Assembly (NCBI RefSeq): GCF_013364155.1
Contig: NZ_CP054916.1
Span: forward strand, 620,001 to 684,000
From: Streptomyces sp. NA02950
GTDB lineage: Bacteria > Actinomycetota > Actinomycetes > Streptomycetales > Streptomycetaceae
Reading direction: 5' to 3'
DNA length: 64,000 nucleotides
The first letter of the stretch is position 1, and each line of letters begins with the position of its first letter. Shown one piece after another: positions 1-8,321 of the stretch. The position numbers and the translations under genes are program-made. The notes under the pieces were generated by a model that saw only the letters and a program-made list of their open reading frames with translations, did no database searches and was not told where the DNA came from.

Positions 1-447
1 TCGATGGGCGGGCTGATGACCGTGCCGGGGATGTCGGCGTACTGCGGAAGCAAGTACGCCCTGGAAGGCATTCTGGAAGCCGTCGGCAAGGAAGTGGCGG
101 GCTTCGGCATCCACGTGACGGCGATCGAGCCGGGTTCCTTCCGCACCGACTGGGCGGGCCGTTCCATGGTGCGGGCGAAGCGTTCGATCAGCGACTACGA
201 CCAGCTGTTCGATCCGATCAGGGCGGCCCGCCAGGCGGCCAGCGGCAACCAGCTCGGCGATCCGGCCAAGGCGGCCGCCGCCGTGCTGACCGTGCTGGAC
301 TCTCCCGAACCGCCGGCGCACCTCGTCCTCGGCTCCGACGCCCTGCGTCTGGTCACCACCGGCCGTGCAGCCGTCGACGAGGACATCCGCACCTGGGAGG
401 AACTCTCCCGCTCCACCGACTTCCCCGACGGCGCCCAGATCCGCTGA
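1..447 (+). CDS. SDR-family oxidoreductase, C-terminal part (5' end outside window)
   Basis: Frame open from the first base of the window; 148 codons are visible. The segment carries the short-chain dehydrogenase active-site signature YxxxK (Tyr at visible residue 14, Lys at 18) followed by the usual helix, the IEPGSFRTDW turn and a divergent C-terminus. Such enzymes use NAD(P)H to reduce or oxidise small carbonyl or alcohol substrates. The C-terminal pattern (IEPGSFRT, then a DPAKAAAAVL helix) matches the 'oxidoreductase' group of classical SDRs common in Streptomyces. Substrate cannot be told. The gene converges on the secreted-protein gene at 705-1373, with a strong hairpin between them. 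Confidence 0.9.
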   Translation, partial: SMGGLMTVPGMSAYCGSKYALEGILEAVGKEVAGFGIHVTAIEPGSFRTDWAGRSMVRAKRSISDYDQLFDPIRAARQAASGNQLGDPAKAAAAVLTVLDSPEPPAHLVLGSDALRLVTTGRAAVDEDIRTWEELSRSTDFPDGAQIR

Positions 448-512
448 CGGCGGGCCACTTTGCGTTGGGGATGTGGTGCCCGCGCCGAAGTCCGCTCCAG
501 CGCTGGTGGGAT

Positions 513-552
513 GCGGTCCGTGCTGAGCGCGATCACGCTCGGCACGGACCGC
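513..552. terminator. Hairpin between convergent genes, likely bidirectional terminator
   Basis: Arms 513-529 and 536-552 pair over 17 positions, with one T/G position that can wobble in RNA and a 6-base loop. It lies between the ends of two convergent genes (stop at 447 on +, stop at 705 on -). No U-run follows, as is usual for Streptomyces terminators. Confidence 0.6.
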
Positions 553-704
553 ACGATGTCCGTACCAGGGGGCCGTTTCCCCCCTCCCCCGTGGGCGGCC
601 CTCTCGGACGCCGGGCTGGTCAACCCCGAACGACCGCTGACCGCCGATGCCGGACCGACCGGGGTCCTCCGGTCGTCCGTCTCATCATCCTGGTTGCCAG
701 TGGG

Positions 705-1373
705 TCACCCCTCCTTGGCGAACACCGCTTTTCCGCTGGCTTCGCAGGACGACTTCTCCGCCTCGGTCATCGGACGGCTCCGGACCACGACCGCGCTGTT
801 CTTTCCGCCGGTTCCGTTTTCCGCCGGGCTGGAAATGGTGTCCGGAACGAACCAGAAGTAGTGATCCCACTTGGGGCTGTCGTAGTGCGTCTGCCACGTA
901 CCGGAGACATCACGCATCAACTGGGCACGGGAGATCCACGCAACTTCCCCGGGCTTTGCCGTCACGTTCTGCTCGTCCGACGCCAAGGACTCCCTGGTCC
1001 AGGTGTGGCCGTAGTTCGCCGTCACACTGATGTCGACGATGCCCATGATGTTTCCGCCGGCGGTGATGGAGACTCCGACGGAGTCGGTCGAACCGACCTT
1101 CTGCGTCCAGCTCAGCTTCTTGGTGCTGTCCGAAGTACTGCAGTTGTAGAGCGTGTCCGAGACCTGCTGGAAATTACCGAGGTACGGCTCACTGATCTGA
1201 GGGGAGTTGAAAGTGCATTTTCCCTCCCCGGATTCGCAGTCCGCCAGGAGCTGCTCACGCGTCGGCTCATCAGCCGCGGACGCGACAGCCGTACCCGCCG
1301 TCGCGAGTCCGCACATCGCTAGGGATATCACTAGGATCCGGCTCGCGTTCCGTGTTCTGTGGCGCAGGGCCAT
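705..1373 (-). CDS. Secreted hypothetical protein, possible aerolysin/ETX-like beta fold
   Basis: 222 residues. ATG at 1373 is preceded by AGAAAGG, and the first 35 residues form a signal peptide: positive RHRTRN start, hydrophobic ILVISLAMCGLATAG core, AVASA-ADEP cleavage site. The mature part has alternating Ser/Thr/Val patches (for example GVSITAGGNIMGIVDISV), few charged helices, and three cysteines spread over about 150 residues. It then has a WTRE segment and a C-terminal FWFVPDTI stretch. That amphipathic strand pattern resembles pore-forming aerolysin/ETX-type or other beta-rich secreted proteins, but this is inference and no family is certain. No partner gene is adjacent. Confidence 0.7.
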   Translation of the reverse strand: MALRHRTRNASRILVISLAMCGLATAGTAVASAADEPTREQLLADCESGEGKCTFNSPQISEPYLGNFQQVSDTLYNCSTSDSTKKLSWTQKVGSTDSVGVSITAGGNIMGIVDISVTANYGHTWTRESLASDEQNVTAKPGEVAWISRAQLMRDVSGTWQTHYDSPKWDHYFWFVPDTISSPAENGTGGKNSAVVVRSRPMTEAEKSSCEASGKAVFAKEG

Positions 1374-1510
1374 ATGAAAGCACCTTTCTCTTGCCATCCG
1401 ATGGCACGCCAACAGACCACCACCAACAACGGGGAGGGAGGAGGCGTACGACCTCAGGTGAATGACGGAGACCACGGAAGAAGACCCCCCGCGTGGAAGG
1501 AGTTTCTACC

Positions 1511-1543
1511 ATGAACATGCTGAAGGGCGGAAGCATGTGTTGA
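1511..1543 (+). other. Ten-codon mini-ORF with a strong ribosome site
   Basis: An ATG at 1511 is preceded at eight bases by AAGGAG and opens a 10-codon frame, MNMLKGGSMC, ending in TGA. It lies upstream of, and divergent from, the secreted-protein gene and next to a SagB dehydrogenase relic. It could be a leader peptide, a truncated precursor peptide or chance. Confidence 0.2.
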
Positions 1544-1638
1544 TTTGACGCACCGTCAGTCATTTCGATGCGAGGGGCAATTGAATAGCCTTCAACGATG
1601 CGTGCGCCGACGAAATGAAGACCACCCAAGCTCGCTGA

Positions 1639-2160
1639 TCAGCCCTGCCGATCGGCCGGCTGGCCGATCCCGAGCAGCCCCAGCGGGTGCTGACCGGATG
1701 GAACGACAGCGGGAGTGAGCCCACAGAGCCGGTCGTCGTCGAACCCGGCGACGAGGGCCGCACCCAGTCCGACCTCGGCGGCCTGGAGGGAGATGTTCTG
1801 GCTGGCGTGCCCGGCCTCCAGCCACACGTACCGCTGTCCCCGACGCCCATGCGGCGGCTGATCGGCGCAATGCTGCGTGGTCGCGTCCATGTCACCGCTG
1901 AGCAGCAGCAGCGCCGCCGCCTGTTGCAACCAGTGGTGGTCGGCAAAGGTGCTGCCGGCTCAGCCGACCGCCGAGCCCGCTCACCCGCAACGGGCAGTCG
2001 GGCTCGCTCACAACATCGCCGCGGAGGCTGGCACCGCCGCGGTGCTCGAACGCGACACCGCCGCAACCGACAGGTAATGACCGGGGTGCCCCGGCCCGGA
2101 ATGCGCGCCGTGGATATGCACACTTCCAGCCGACGGACGTGGATCAACAGCGGGGCCGCG
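1639..2160 (-). pseudogene. SagB/ThcOx-type nitroreductase-family dehydrogenase, decayed remnant
   Basis: The last 97 codons (1929 down to 1639) read as the C-terminal half of a SagB-type FMN oxidoreductase: RYVWLEAGHASQNISLQA, then GLGAALVAGFDDD and LLGIGQP. SagB enzymes oxidise azolines to azoles in thiazole/oxazole-modified peptides or act as stand-alone flavoenzymes. Further upstream, around 2100-2150, another frame carries the FMN-loop signature RPSAGSVHIHG. It runs into a TGA about 30 codons later, so the gene is split by frame changes and an internal deletion. No start codon or ribosome site is evident. No YcaO or precursor gene remains beside it. Confidence 0.65.
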
Positions 2161-2187
2161 GTCGGGATGCACCGGCTCCCGCGTGGT

Positions 2188-2535
2188 TCAGCGCACGCTC
2201 CATGCGCTCACCGCGGACAGTGACACCCGAAAGAACTCGCCCAGCGCGGCGGGAAGGCTACTGGAGCCGGAGATCAGGTGACAGCCCTGGAGGTGGAGAA
2301 ACGCCGGCGGATACGCCAGGGGCTCCGCCGCCTCCCGCTCGAAGTCCTCGGCGAAGCGTTCGTCCGGCAGATCGGCCTCACCGAGCCGACCGGCGATGTG
2401 CGTTGCCCAGTGCCGGTGCGGCACGATACGGCCGGTCACCACCGCGCCCTCCGCTACGACCGTGATACGAGGACCACCGCCCTCCATCTCCGTACGGTTG
2501 ATCAGATCGATGAGCAGTTCGTCTCGTATGGCCAT
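2188..2535 (-). CDS. GvpU-like small protein (tentative)
   Basis: 115 residues from ATG at 2535, which opens MAIRDELLIDLINR. The middle has a small beta motif ITVVAEGAVVTGRIVPHRHW and the end has PAFLHLQG...FFRVSLSAVSAW. Gas-vesicle accessory protein GvpU has the same layout: a short beta barrel with internal 'G..v.G.lv', then 'fIHLk.a....' and a C-terminal 'wRv.l..V.gf'. GvpU tunes gas-vesicle clustering. No gvpA, gvpF, gvpO or other gas-vesicle gene is nearby, so this would be an orphan homologue. The ribosome site is weak, and an upstream in-frame start is possible. The family call is by pattern only. Confidence 0.45.
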   Translation of the reverse strand: MAIRDELLIDLINRTEMEGGGPRITVVAEGAVVTGRIVPHRHWATHIAGRLGEADLPDERFAEDFEREAAEPLAYPPAFLHLQGCHLISGSSSLPAALGEFFRVSLSAVSAWSVR

Positions 2536-2816
2536 GCCCAGACTGTAATGATCACCACAGGGTAAAGGACCGACCACCCCACGCCGTTGGAGCGTGGACA
2601 CGCGTGACCGGTCCGCCGCGGAGGGCGCGAGCACGATGACCAGGAGGTGGGTGCGTGCCGAGTCGGCGGCCCGTACCCTCTCCCTTTTTTGCTGCACTAT
2701 CGGCACCTGGCGCGACGGGAGGCAGGTCCGTCTGGATTTTCCGTGGCCGGAACCTTGTTGAGGTTCACGAAGCGGCCCATCCGCAGGGCAAGTTGACAAT
2801 GGCAAATCGACGCCAC

Positions 2817-3632
2817 TCAGGCCGGTTCAGGGCGGGGTGCTTTCTCGCCGTGCACGGCTGTGTATTCCGCCGCGAGCCAGGGCCCCAGGTCGTCGATGAG
2901 CATGCTGAGTACCGCCGGATCTGCCGAGGGAGTGCGGCCTGTGGCCGCGGCCAGGCGCATCTGCTCCCGGCGCCTAGGGTAGTAGCGGCCGAAGAGCTCG
3001 GCGGACTCGCCGAGGTCGCTGGTCCAGCCGCCCCAGCGAGGCATGACCAGGGTGAAGCCGGTGCGCGCGACCTTGCGGGCGGCAAGACGGCTGAGGGTCT
3101 TGCGGTCCGCTTCCGTGGCGGCTTCGGCCGCTCGGGTACGCCAGCGTGGGAGCGCGAGGGAGAGGTCACCGTTCGTCTCGCGGGCGAGCAGGGCCGTTGG
3201 GCGGTAGCGGGGAAGCCGTTCGGCAAGGTCGCCGCCCAGCAGCGGGGTGCACAGACAAGCGACGAAGAAGCCACCGTCATAGCGCTCGAGGTCACTGAGC
3301 AGGGCGCGTGCGCTGGACAAGAGGATGCCGACGCCGTCGATCTGTGTGAAGGAACGGTCGAGAGTGGCCTCGATCGTCTTGGTGTCCGCTCGGTCCGCCT
3401 CGGTGGGTTCGTGGCGGAGGGCGAGAAGCAGGTCGAGGTCAGATATGCCGGGGAGGGCGGCACCGCGGGGGATGCTGCCGTAGACGTAGGCGCTGTGCAG
3501 CCGGGTGCTGTCGAACATCTCGGTGATCAGAGCCCGGGCGGCAACGATGACGGGGTCGAAGGCCTCTGACACGCGGCTCAGCGCACCTTCACGCGCGATC
3601 GTCCCATCCTTCTCCAGGCCTTTTGCGCTCAT
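2817..3632 (-). CDS. Nucleotidyltransferase-domain protein
   Basis: 271 residues. Residues 48-72 hold the minimal nucleotidyltransferase signature: GS at 52-53, then two aspartates (D65, D67) in SDLDLLLAL that would bind two metal ions. Proteins with this fold transfer a nucleotide to an antibiotic, protein or RNA. The rest is alpha-helical with many Arg residues and no second domain that I recognise. It is not the AadA layout seen at 43045-43845. ATG at 3632 is chosen because the conserved region begins about 15 residues after it; the ribosome site is poor. It is a single gene with no operon partner. Confidence 0.75.
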   Translation of the reverse strand: MSAKGLEKDGTIAREGALSRVSEAFDPVIVAARALITEMFDSTRLHSAYVYGSIPRGAALPGISDLDLLLALRHEPTEADRADTKTIEATLDRSFTQIDGVGILLSSARALLSDLERYDGGFFVACLCTPLLGGDLAERLPRYRPTALLARETNGDLSLALPRWRTRAAEAATEADRKTLSRLAARKVARTGFTLVMPRWGGWTSDLGESAELFGRYYPRRREQMRLAAATGRTPSADPAVLSMLIDDLGPWLAAEYTAVHGEKAPRPEPA

Positions 3633-3943
3633 GGGGTCACTTTGCCCCGTGCCTTCGTCTGCTGCCGAGCGTTTTTTCCGTGGTGCTGGCCACGCCTGAC
3701 ATTCCACCTGCGCAGCATGCTCCCGCTGGCCCGGTACGGGGGCGAACTCCTCCCGCGCTCCGAACGCGATCGGTCATACGGCCGAACCCCAACGAGGCTC
3801 CAGCAGGAACATGTCGCGTGAGCAGCCGCCGGAGGCTTCTCGGAGGTCGGCGCCACACCGCGGTCTGAGAAGCCCGCACCCCACAGCCCATTGCTTGCCG
3901 AGGTCGCCGAACAGATCGCCCTGCCGGAGCGGACCTGGACGGT
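3633..3943. other. Non-coding or decayed stretch
   Basis: Between the nucleotidyltransferase start and the small ORF at 3944 I see no credible gene. Short frames on both strands are Arg/Pro/Ser rich shadows. A plus-frame piece near 3890-3945 (LAEVAEQIALPERTW) looks like coding relic but matches no family I can name. Confidence 0.4.
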
Positions 3944-4273
3944 GTGGGAACCCACACCGCCAAGGGATATACGACCGAGGCGGCCGACACCACCAACGTC
4001 GGTATGAAGGCCGACTGCGAGAAAATCAACCTCAACAAGAAGCTGGCCGCCAGCGACGTGTTCGGGCCTGGCGTGAAGGGTTTCTTCTACAGATGCGAGC
4101 GGGTTGCCCGGGACACCAACACGTACTGGTTCACCATCAGTTCCGCTGATCGAGGCCAGATCGAGAAACTCTGCGACCCGAACACCGAGTGCCCGATCGT
4201 CTACGACGAGCAGCACGACACCTACCGGATCGACGAACCGTTCACATGCACGAGGCTTGCCGCCCCTGCGTAG
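3944..4273 (+). CDS. Hypothetical Cys-containing protein or C-terminal fragment
   Basis: 109 residues from a GTG at 3944, with protein-like composition: Lys, Asp, Asn and Tyr rich, five cysteines (DCEKIN, RCERV, LCDPNTEC, FTCTRL). The spaced cysteines and Tyr/Asn content suggest an exported, disulfide-bonded domain, but no signal peptide precedes it and no ribosome site fits the GTG. It may be the 3' end of a larger secreted-protein gene whose 5' half has decayed in the stretch to its left. No family recognised. Confidence 0.4.
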   Translation: MGTHTAKGYTTEAADTTNVGMKADCEKINLNKKLAASDVFGPGVKGFFYRCERVARDTNTYWFTISSADRGQIEKLCDPNTECPIVYDEQHDTYRIDEPFTCTRLAAPA

Positions 4274-4370
4274 GAGCTCGTATAGGTGTCGCAACCTCGG
4301 AGTACACGGTGTCGGTATGTGGCTGAACGTCTTGAGCAGCGCTCACTCCTGCCCCAGGGTCGATGCGTTC

Positions 4371-4930
4371 TCACGCTGTGAGCCCGAGCATGGCGCTCGC
4401 GTGTTGGGGGGCGGGACCGGCTGCGGCAGCGATGTTGGTCCAGCCTGCCCGGCGAATCAGTCCCATGGCGACGTTGCGCAGGGCGGCCATGGCACGGGGT
4501 GCGGGGCCGGTGCGTACTCGCGAGGCGTCCTCCTGGAACGTGACGTCTCTGACGTGGTGCAGGGCTTCAACTGTCCAGTGGTTCTGGACGAGTTCGGCGA
4601 GCCGTGCCCGCCTGACCTGTTCGGAGGATCAGGCTGCTGATCGCGTAGATGGTCTTCGTCTCGATCCTGCCGCGATCAGGGTCTGGCAGTAGTCGAACGC
4701 GGCGGCGAGCAGGTGGACGGCCTGGCTGTCGGTGCGGGATCCACGCACGGTCTTGGCGTCGGCGGCAAGACCAACCAGCGTGTCGCCGGGTTCGCCGACC
4801 GGGTCGGCGGAGTACCGGGCGAGCCAGGCGCCCACGGCGGCGTCGAGGGCGCCGCCGTCCACGCGGGCGAGGAGCCGTCCGAGTGTGGCGGCATTCGGTG
4901 CGCTGGAGGCCAGACCGAGCCCTTCGCACA
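4371..4930 (-). mobile_element. ISAs1-family transposase, N-truncated and frameshifted remnant
   Basis: Read right to left, the first frame holds the middle of an ISAs1 transposase: NAATLGRLLARVDGGALDAA, then a LAADAKTVRGSRTDSQ segment corresponding to the conserved DGKTVRGS box. A deletion and frame change near 4640 leads into the family's C-terminus: [37 protein letters not shown] and [14 protein letters not shown], ending in TGA at 4371. The first ~100 residues are missing and no terminal repeats are convincing. It abuts the 3' end of the regulator gene at 4939-5898. Confidence 0.85.
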
Positions 4931-4954
4931 AGGGACACTCAGCGTCCCTTGTGC
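4926..4954. terminator. 11-bp perfect inverted repeat at the end of the XRE gene
   Basis: Arms GCACAAGGGAC (4926-4936) and GTCCCTTGTGC (4944-4954) flank a 7-base loop that contains the stop codon of the regulator gene (4939-4941). It could terminate that gene, or be an IS end, because the ISAs1 relic starts immediately beside it. Confidence 0.45.
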
Positions 4955-5898
4955 GGCGATGGTGTTGCCGCGGCTGTGCCGGGCCTTCGGTCCTCGGGTG
5001 CCGGGGTCTCGGTTGCGCGGGTGGTCGGTGCGGAGTGCCTGGACACGTAGGCGTCCAGGGGTTCCAACGCACCCCAGGCCTGATCGAAACTGTCCGCAAA
5101 GTGCGCCAGGAACTGGGGATTGTCGACGCTGAATCCCGTGAGCTGTCGGCGACCTGCACCGGAGAAGGAGAGGAAGGTGACCGTGTCGTCGATGAGGCCC
5201 CTGTTGTACCAGGCGCAGGAAGCACTCCACGGCATGACGCGTGCCTCGTAGGTATAGAGATCCGTGACCTCGTCCTGGTGTTGCCTCAGCCACTCGAAGT
5301 AGGTTGCTCTCGGTACGCCCTTGCGTTCGGGGACGCCGATGATGCGCCGCACGCTCGCGCATTCGGCCGAGTTGTCTCTGGCCCACTGTAATACCGTGTC
5401 GTAGTAAGAGGTGGGTTCCGTGGATCCCCATTGGGTGGGAGGGTGGAGCCGCACGTAGGTAAGGCGGACTTCGGACCGGGCCGCGCGAATGTGATCGGCT
5501 GCGGCCTTGAAGAAGGCGGGCGGGTTCGGGTAGCACACCATCTCCATCTGGGAGGTGCTCCGGAACGCTTCGGAAAGGTCCGGCGCCGTGCCGAAAGTCC
5601 GTGAGTCCCGCCGCGCGCCCAGGGTGTCCTGCCTCAGATCGTCGAGTTCCGTCTTGGCCGCACGCCACAACTGGCCCCAGTGTGCCCAGTCGCCCCCGAG
5701 CGCGGCCACCAGACGACGGGTGACCGTCTCGCTCGCGAGGCGGTGGCCGTTGAGCACTTCGGAAACGGTCGCCGGGCTGCACTGGGCCCGCGAGGCGATA
5801 GTTTTGACCTGAGGCTCGCCGGCGGTGATGCGTAACCGTCGCAACTCCGCGGCGAAGCGCCGCACGGGCGGTGTCTCGGAATGTCGGTTGGTGCCCAT
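4939..5898 (-). CDS. XRE-family helix-turn-helix regulator with a ~240-residue sensory-type domain
   Basis: 319 residues. ATG at 5898 follows GAGGGGG at good spacing. Residues ~12-70 form a lambda-repressor HTH (ELRRLRITAG, then the recognition-helix region QCSPATVSEVLNG). The remaining part contains a SEAFRSTSQMEMVCYPNPPAFFKAA segment and a ~150-residue alpha/beta region with WYNRGLIDDTVTFLSF near the end. That layout resembles Streptomyces one-component regulators whose C-terminus looks like a phospholipase-D-like or nucleotide-sensing module (inference). The last 30 residues are low complexity. No target gene is adjacent; the gene stands alone between IS remnants. Confidence 0.75.
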   Translation of the reverse strand: MGTNRHSETPPVRRFAAELRRLRITAGEPQVKTIASRAQCSPATVSEVLNGHRLASETVTRRLVAALGGDWAHWGQLWRAAKTELDDLRQDTLGARRDSRTFGTAPDLSEAFRSTSQMEMVCYPNPPAFFKAAADHIRAARSEVRLTYVRLHPPTQWGSTEPTSYYDTVLQWARDNSAECASVRRIIGVPERKGVPRATYFEWLRQHQDEVTDLYTYEARVMPWSASCAWYNRGLIDDTVTFLSFSGAGRRQLTGFSVDNPQFLAHFADSFDQAWGALEPLDAYVSRHSAPTTRATETPAPEDRRPGTAAATPSPHKGR

Positions 5899-6167
5899 GG
5901 TGCCCCCTCGAATGCATACCCCACCGGGCGACTGAGATCTTCCCACAAGAGCCCTCGAAGGCGCAGAGTTTCACGGAGCTTCCTTGAAGTTCGGTGAAGA
6001 GTGCCATATTTGCGGGCGCCTGAGATCCCACGTTCGGCATCGCACGCACAGAATGCGCCGGGGTTCCGTGCCGATCGGGACATCCGGGAATCCGTGGACG
6101 GCCGACGGGGGAACTGATCGAATGAACCTCACCCCTGGCAGAACAAGACAGGAAGAGGTAAGGATGC

Positions 6168-6368
6168 GTGCACATCACTTTCAGAGACGTGCTTCACGAT
6201 CACTACATGGCATTCCTGGCGATTCTCGTGATCGGAATCATCCTGATCATCACAGGGAACGGAATATCGGAATCCACGTCGATCTACCTGAACTGCGTAC
6301 TCGGCGTGGCCGGGCTGGTCACCGCCTATGCGCTCGCAGCGCCTCCTGACCCGCACACCCAGGGCTGA
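6168..6368 (+). CDS. Small two-TM membrane protein
   Basis: 66 residues from GTG at 6168, with a purine-rich GGAAGAGGTAAGG just upstream. Two hydrophobic segments, AFLAILVIGIILIITG (about residues 14-31) and CVLGVAGLVTAYALAAP (about 43-60), are linked by a short polar loop; both ends are short. Composition (many Ile) differs from random GC-rich frames, which supports a real gene. Function unknown. It is followed by an IS remnant. Confidence 0.5.
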   Translation: MHITFRDVLHDHYMAFLAILVIGIILIITGNGISESTSIYLNCVLGVAGLVTAYALAAPPDPHTQG

Positions 6369-6445
6369 TCCATAGTCCTGACGACTCCAAGCGCCGGCAG
6401 ATCACACCGATATGACCCACCTTCATCACAGCAGAGCACACGCAA

Positions 6446-6499
6446 CGAAGCCCCGATGATCAAGGAGACCTACCAAGTCGCCTGATCATCGGAGCTTCG
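6446..6499. repeat. 17-bp inverted repeat beside an IS remnant
   Basis: Arms CGAAGCCCCGATGATCA (6446-6462) and TGATCATCGGAGCTTCG (6483-6499) pair at 16 of 17 positions across a 20-base spacer. The right arm runs straight into the ISAs1 fragment. It may be a terminator, an IS end or the tip of a small palindromic element. Confidence 0.6.
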
Positions 6500-6735
6500 A
6501 TGTGCCACCTGCGCCGCGTGCTGGCCCTGGTGTGCCCCGGAGGGTTCGCTGACCTGCTCGGCCACGCCCCGGACGGGGCCCAGGCGGTCGCGGTGGGCGG
6601 CAAGAGCGCCCGCGATTCGCACACCGGTGCCGCGCCCGCTGCCCACCTACTGTCCGCCGGTGCGGCCGGCCGCACCGTCAGCCAGTTGCGGTGCGGGACA
6701 AGACCAACGAGATCACCGCGTTCGCGCTGACTCCT
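6500..6735 (+). mobile_element. ISAs1-family transposase, internal fragment
   Basis: One frame gives AVGGKSARDS, HTGAAPAAHLLSA and GRTVSQLR, the conserved DGKsaRGs / pAvHLlsa / G.vlaQ.r region of ISAs1 transposases. A one-base shift then continues as RDKTNEITAFA. Only about 75 of ~400 codons remain. It overlaps in family position with the fragment at 4371-4930, so the two come from different IS copies. Confidence 0.8.
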
Positions 6736-6757
6736 GCCCGAGGGCGCTGTGAAGAGG

Positions 6758-7675
6758 TCAGTCCTGGCGGACGATGTTCCTGCCGGGGCCCCCGGAGAGT
6801 GTGTCGTTGCCGGGGCCGCCGTACAGCTCGTCGTCACCGCTGTTTCCGTAGATCGTGTCATCACCGCTGTTGCCGTACAGGACGTCGTTGCCCTTCCCAC
6901 CGTAGAGGAAGTCGTTTCCAGCCCCGCCGTAGATCGTGTCGTTGCCGTCGCCGCCGGACAGACTCTGCCTGTCCGCCTCGCCGTGGATCTCGTCGTCGCC
7001 CGCTCCCCCGTCGACGGCGCTGTCCTCGCCCTTGGAGTAGATCGTGTCCTTGCCGTTGCCACCCTGGGCGATGGTTCCGTCGGCGGCGTGGATCGTGTCG
7101 TTGCCATCACCGCCGCGGGCCACCGTGACCCCGCCCGCCGTGAGGGTGTCGTCGCCCGCTCCGCCGTCGACATCGTTGCCGTTGACGCCCCCGGTGTCGG
7201 TGTGCGTGTCCTTGCCGGCACCGAGGTCGATGGAGGCGAAGTAGTACGCCTGGTCAGTGGCGTTGTTGTAGGTGACGACATCGTTGCCGTCACCGAGAGC
7301 CAGCTTCAGGGTGGCGTAAGGGTCCTGGCTCTCCAGGGTCTCGACCGTGCAGGAGACCTTGGTTCGGTCCGCGCTGCTCGGGTAGGTGCAGCCGGACCCC
7401 GAGCTGATCGGAACCAAGTCGTCGATCACATAGGTGATCTGCGTGGAGCCGCTGGTCATCGACGCGGTGACGGTCACCTTGTTGGTCTGGCCGGAGGCGG
7501 CCGTGTAGAGGATCGCGTGGTCGCTCGCGCTGAACGCGGCGGTGGCCGACGACGTCGTCGCGGCGCCGGCCGTCCCGGTCAGGAAGAGTGGAGCGGCCAG
7601 CCCCGTACCCAGAGCCAGCGTCAGCGCCGACGCAGCACGTAAAGCCCGGCGGCTGACGAGAAGAGGAGAGGGCAT
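6758..7675 (-). CDS. Secreted RTX-type (GGXGXDXL) calcium-binding repeat protein
   Basis: 305 residues. ATG at 7675 lies behind TGGAGG. An N-terminal signal peptide (RRALRAASALTLALGTGLAA, cleavage near TAGAA) precedes a ~120-residue beta-rich region with two cysteines. From about residue 150 to the end come hemolysin-type nonapeptide repeats such as GGDGNDTIYGGAGNDFLYGG and YGNSGDDTIYG, at least ten units. These form a parallel beta-roll that binds calcium. The protein ends on repeats, without a type I secretion signal, and its N-terminus is a Sec signal; this is the usual actinobacterial arrangement. Likely extracellular; no enzyme domain visible. Confidence 0.9.
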   Translation of the reverse strand: MPSPLLVSRRALRAASALTLALGTGLAAPLFLTGTAGAATTSSATAAFSASDHAILYTAASGQTNKVTVTASMTSGSTQITYVIDDLVPISSGSGCTYPSSADRTKVSCTVETLESQDPYATLKLALGDGNDVVTYNNATDQAYYFASIDLGAGKDTHTDTGGVNGNDVDGGAGDDTLTAGGVTVARGGDGNDTIHAADGTIAQGGNGKDTIYSKGEDSAVDGGAGDDEIHGEADRQSLSGGDGNDTIYGGAGNDFLYGGKGNDVLYGNSGDDTIYGNSGDDELYGGPGNDTLSGGPGRNIVRQD

Positions 7676-8270
7676 TGCAAACCTCCATGAGGCGTATGCG
7701 GTTCTTACAATTGCGTGTGACACCCGGGGTTTGCGGTTGGTTGTGTTCCAGCTCGCGCGACATACCTCCGCGCAGTCGTGACACCGTCGGCCGGAATGTT
7801 CGCTGACCAGCGACGTTTGGCCGATCAGCCGCGATGCGACATTCGCTCTTCAGAGGTGGTTCAACATAAATTCATGATGCCGATATGGGTGGTCCCAGGC
7901 AGGGGGCTCGCGGCGCGGGAGACGCCGCACGAGGGAGATGAGACATGGCACCGTGCGGCGGCGGGTCCGATTGCGTGCCTCTCCCCGTCACCCCAGCCTC
8001 CATGGCCGAAGTATCTCAGCCCACCCGCGCTGAAGGGGCACTCGGCGTTACCATGGCCGGGCCGTCGGCAATCAGGTGGCGAGGCGGGGCAGGCCCGCTC
8101 CTGCGTGGTGGCTGATGCCGCGCTTGCCGATCGTCCGGAGCTGCGGACCCCCGTCGTCGTCACGCGTCCCAACGCCAGACGATCTTCGGCACTCAACGCA
8201 ACCGGATACTTCTTCTGTGAGGACACGGCACCCCTGCCCGGCCGAACGGAAGCGACAAGGGGAGCTTGCC
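7676..8270. other. No gene recognised; decayed region
   Basis: Nothing coding is convincing on either strand. The first ~100 bases hold the promoter side of the RTX gene. A segment near 8031-8050 (AAGGGGCACTCGGCGT) resembles the sequence at 4930-4947 beside the ISAs1 relic and may be another IS end. Confidence 0.4.
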
Positions 8271-8277
8271 CGGCCCC

Positions 8278-8321
8278 AACCCCACCAACCAGAACAATAC
8301 TTAGCCGCGACGATTTACTAG
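8278..8321 (+). mobile_element. Tail of an IS630-type element (right end, copy 1)
   Basis: Bases 8303-8321 (AGCCGCGACGATTTACTAG) match 18 of 19 with the IS630 right end at 9083-9101, in the same orientation. The preceding ~25 bases, ending in a TAG stop, resemble the last codons of the IS630 transposase at 9060-9083. Only this tail survives. Confidence 0.55.

Noticed and set aside
6758..7675. CRISPR-like periodicity in the RTX gene
   Set aside because: The repeats are degenerate nine-codon-unit coding repeats (GGXGXDXL), with no identical direct repeats, spacers or cas genes.
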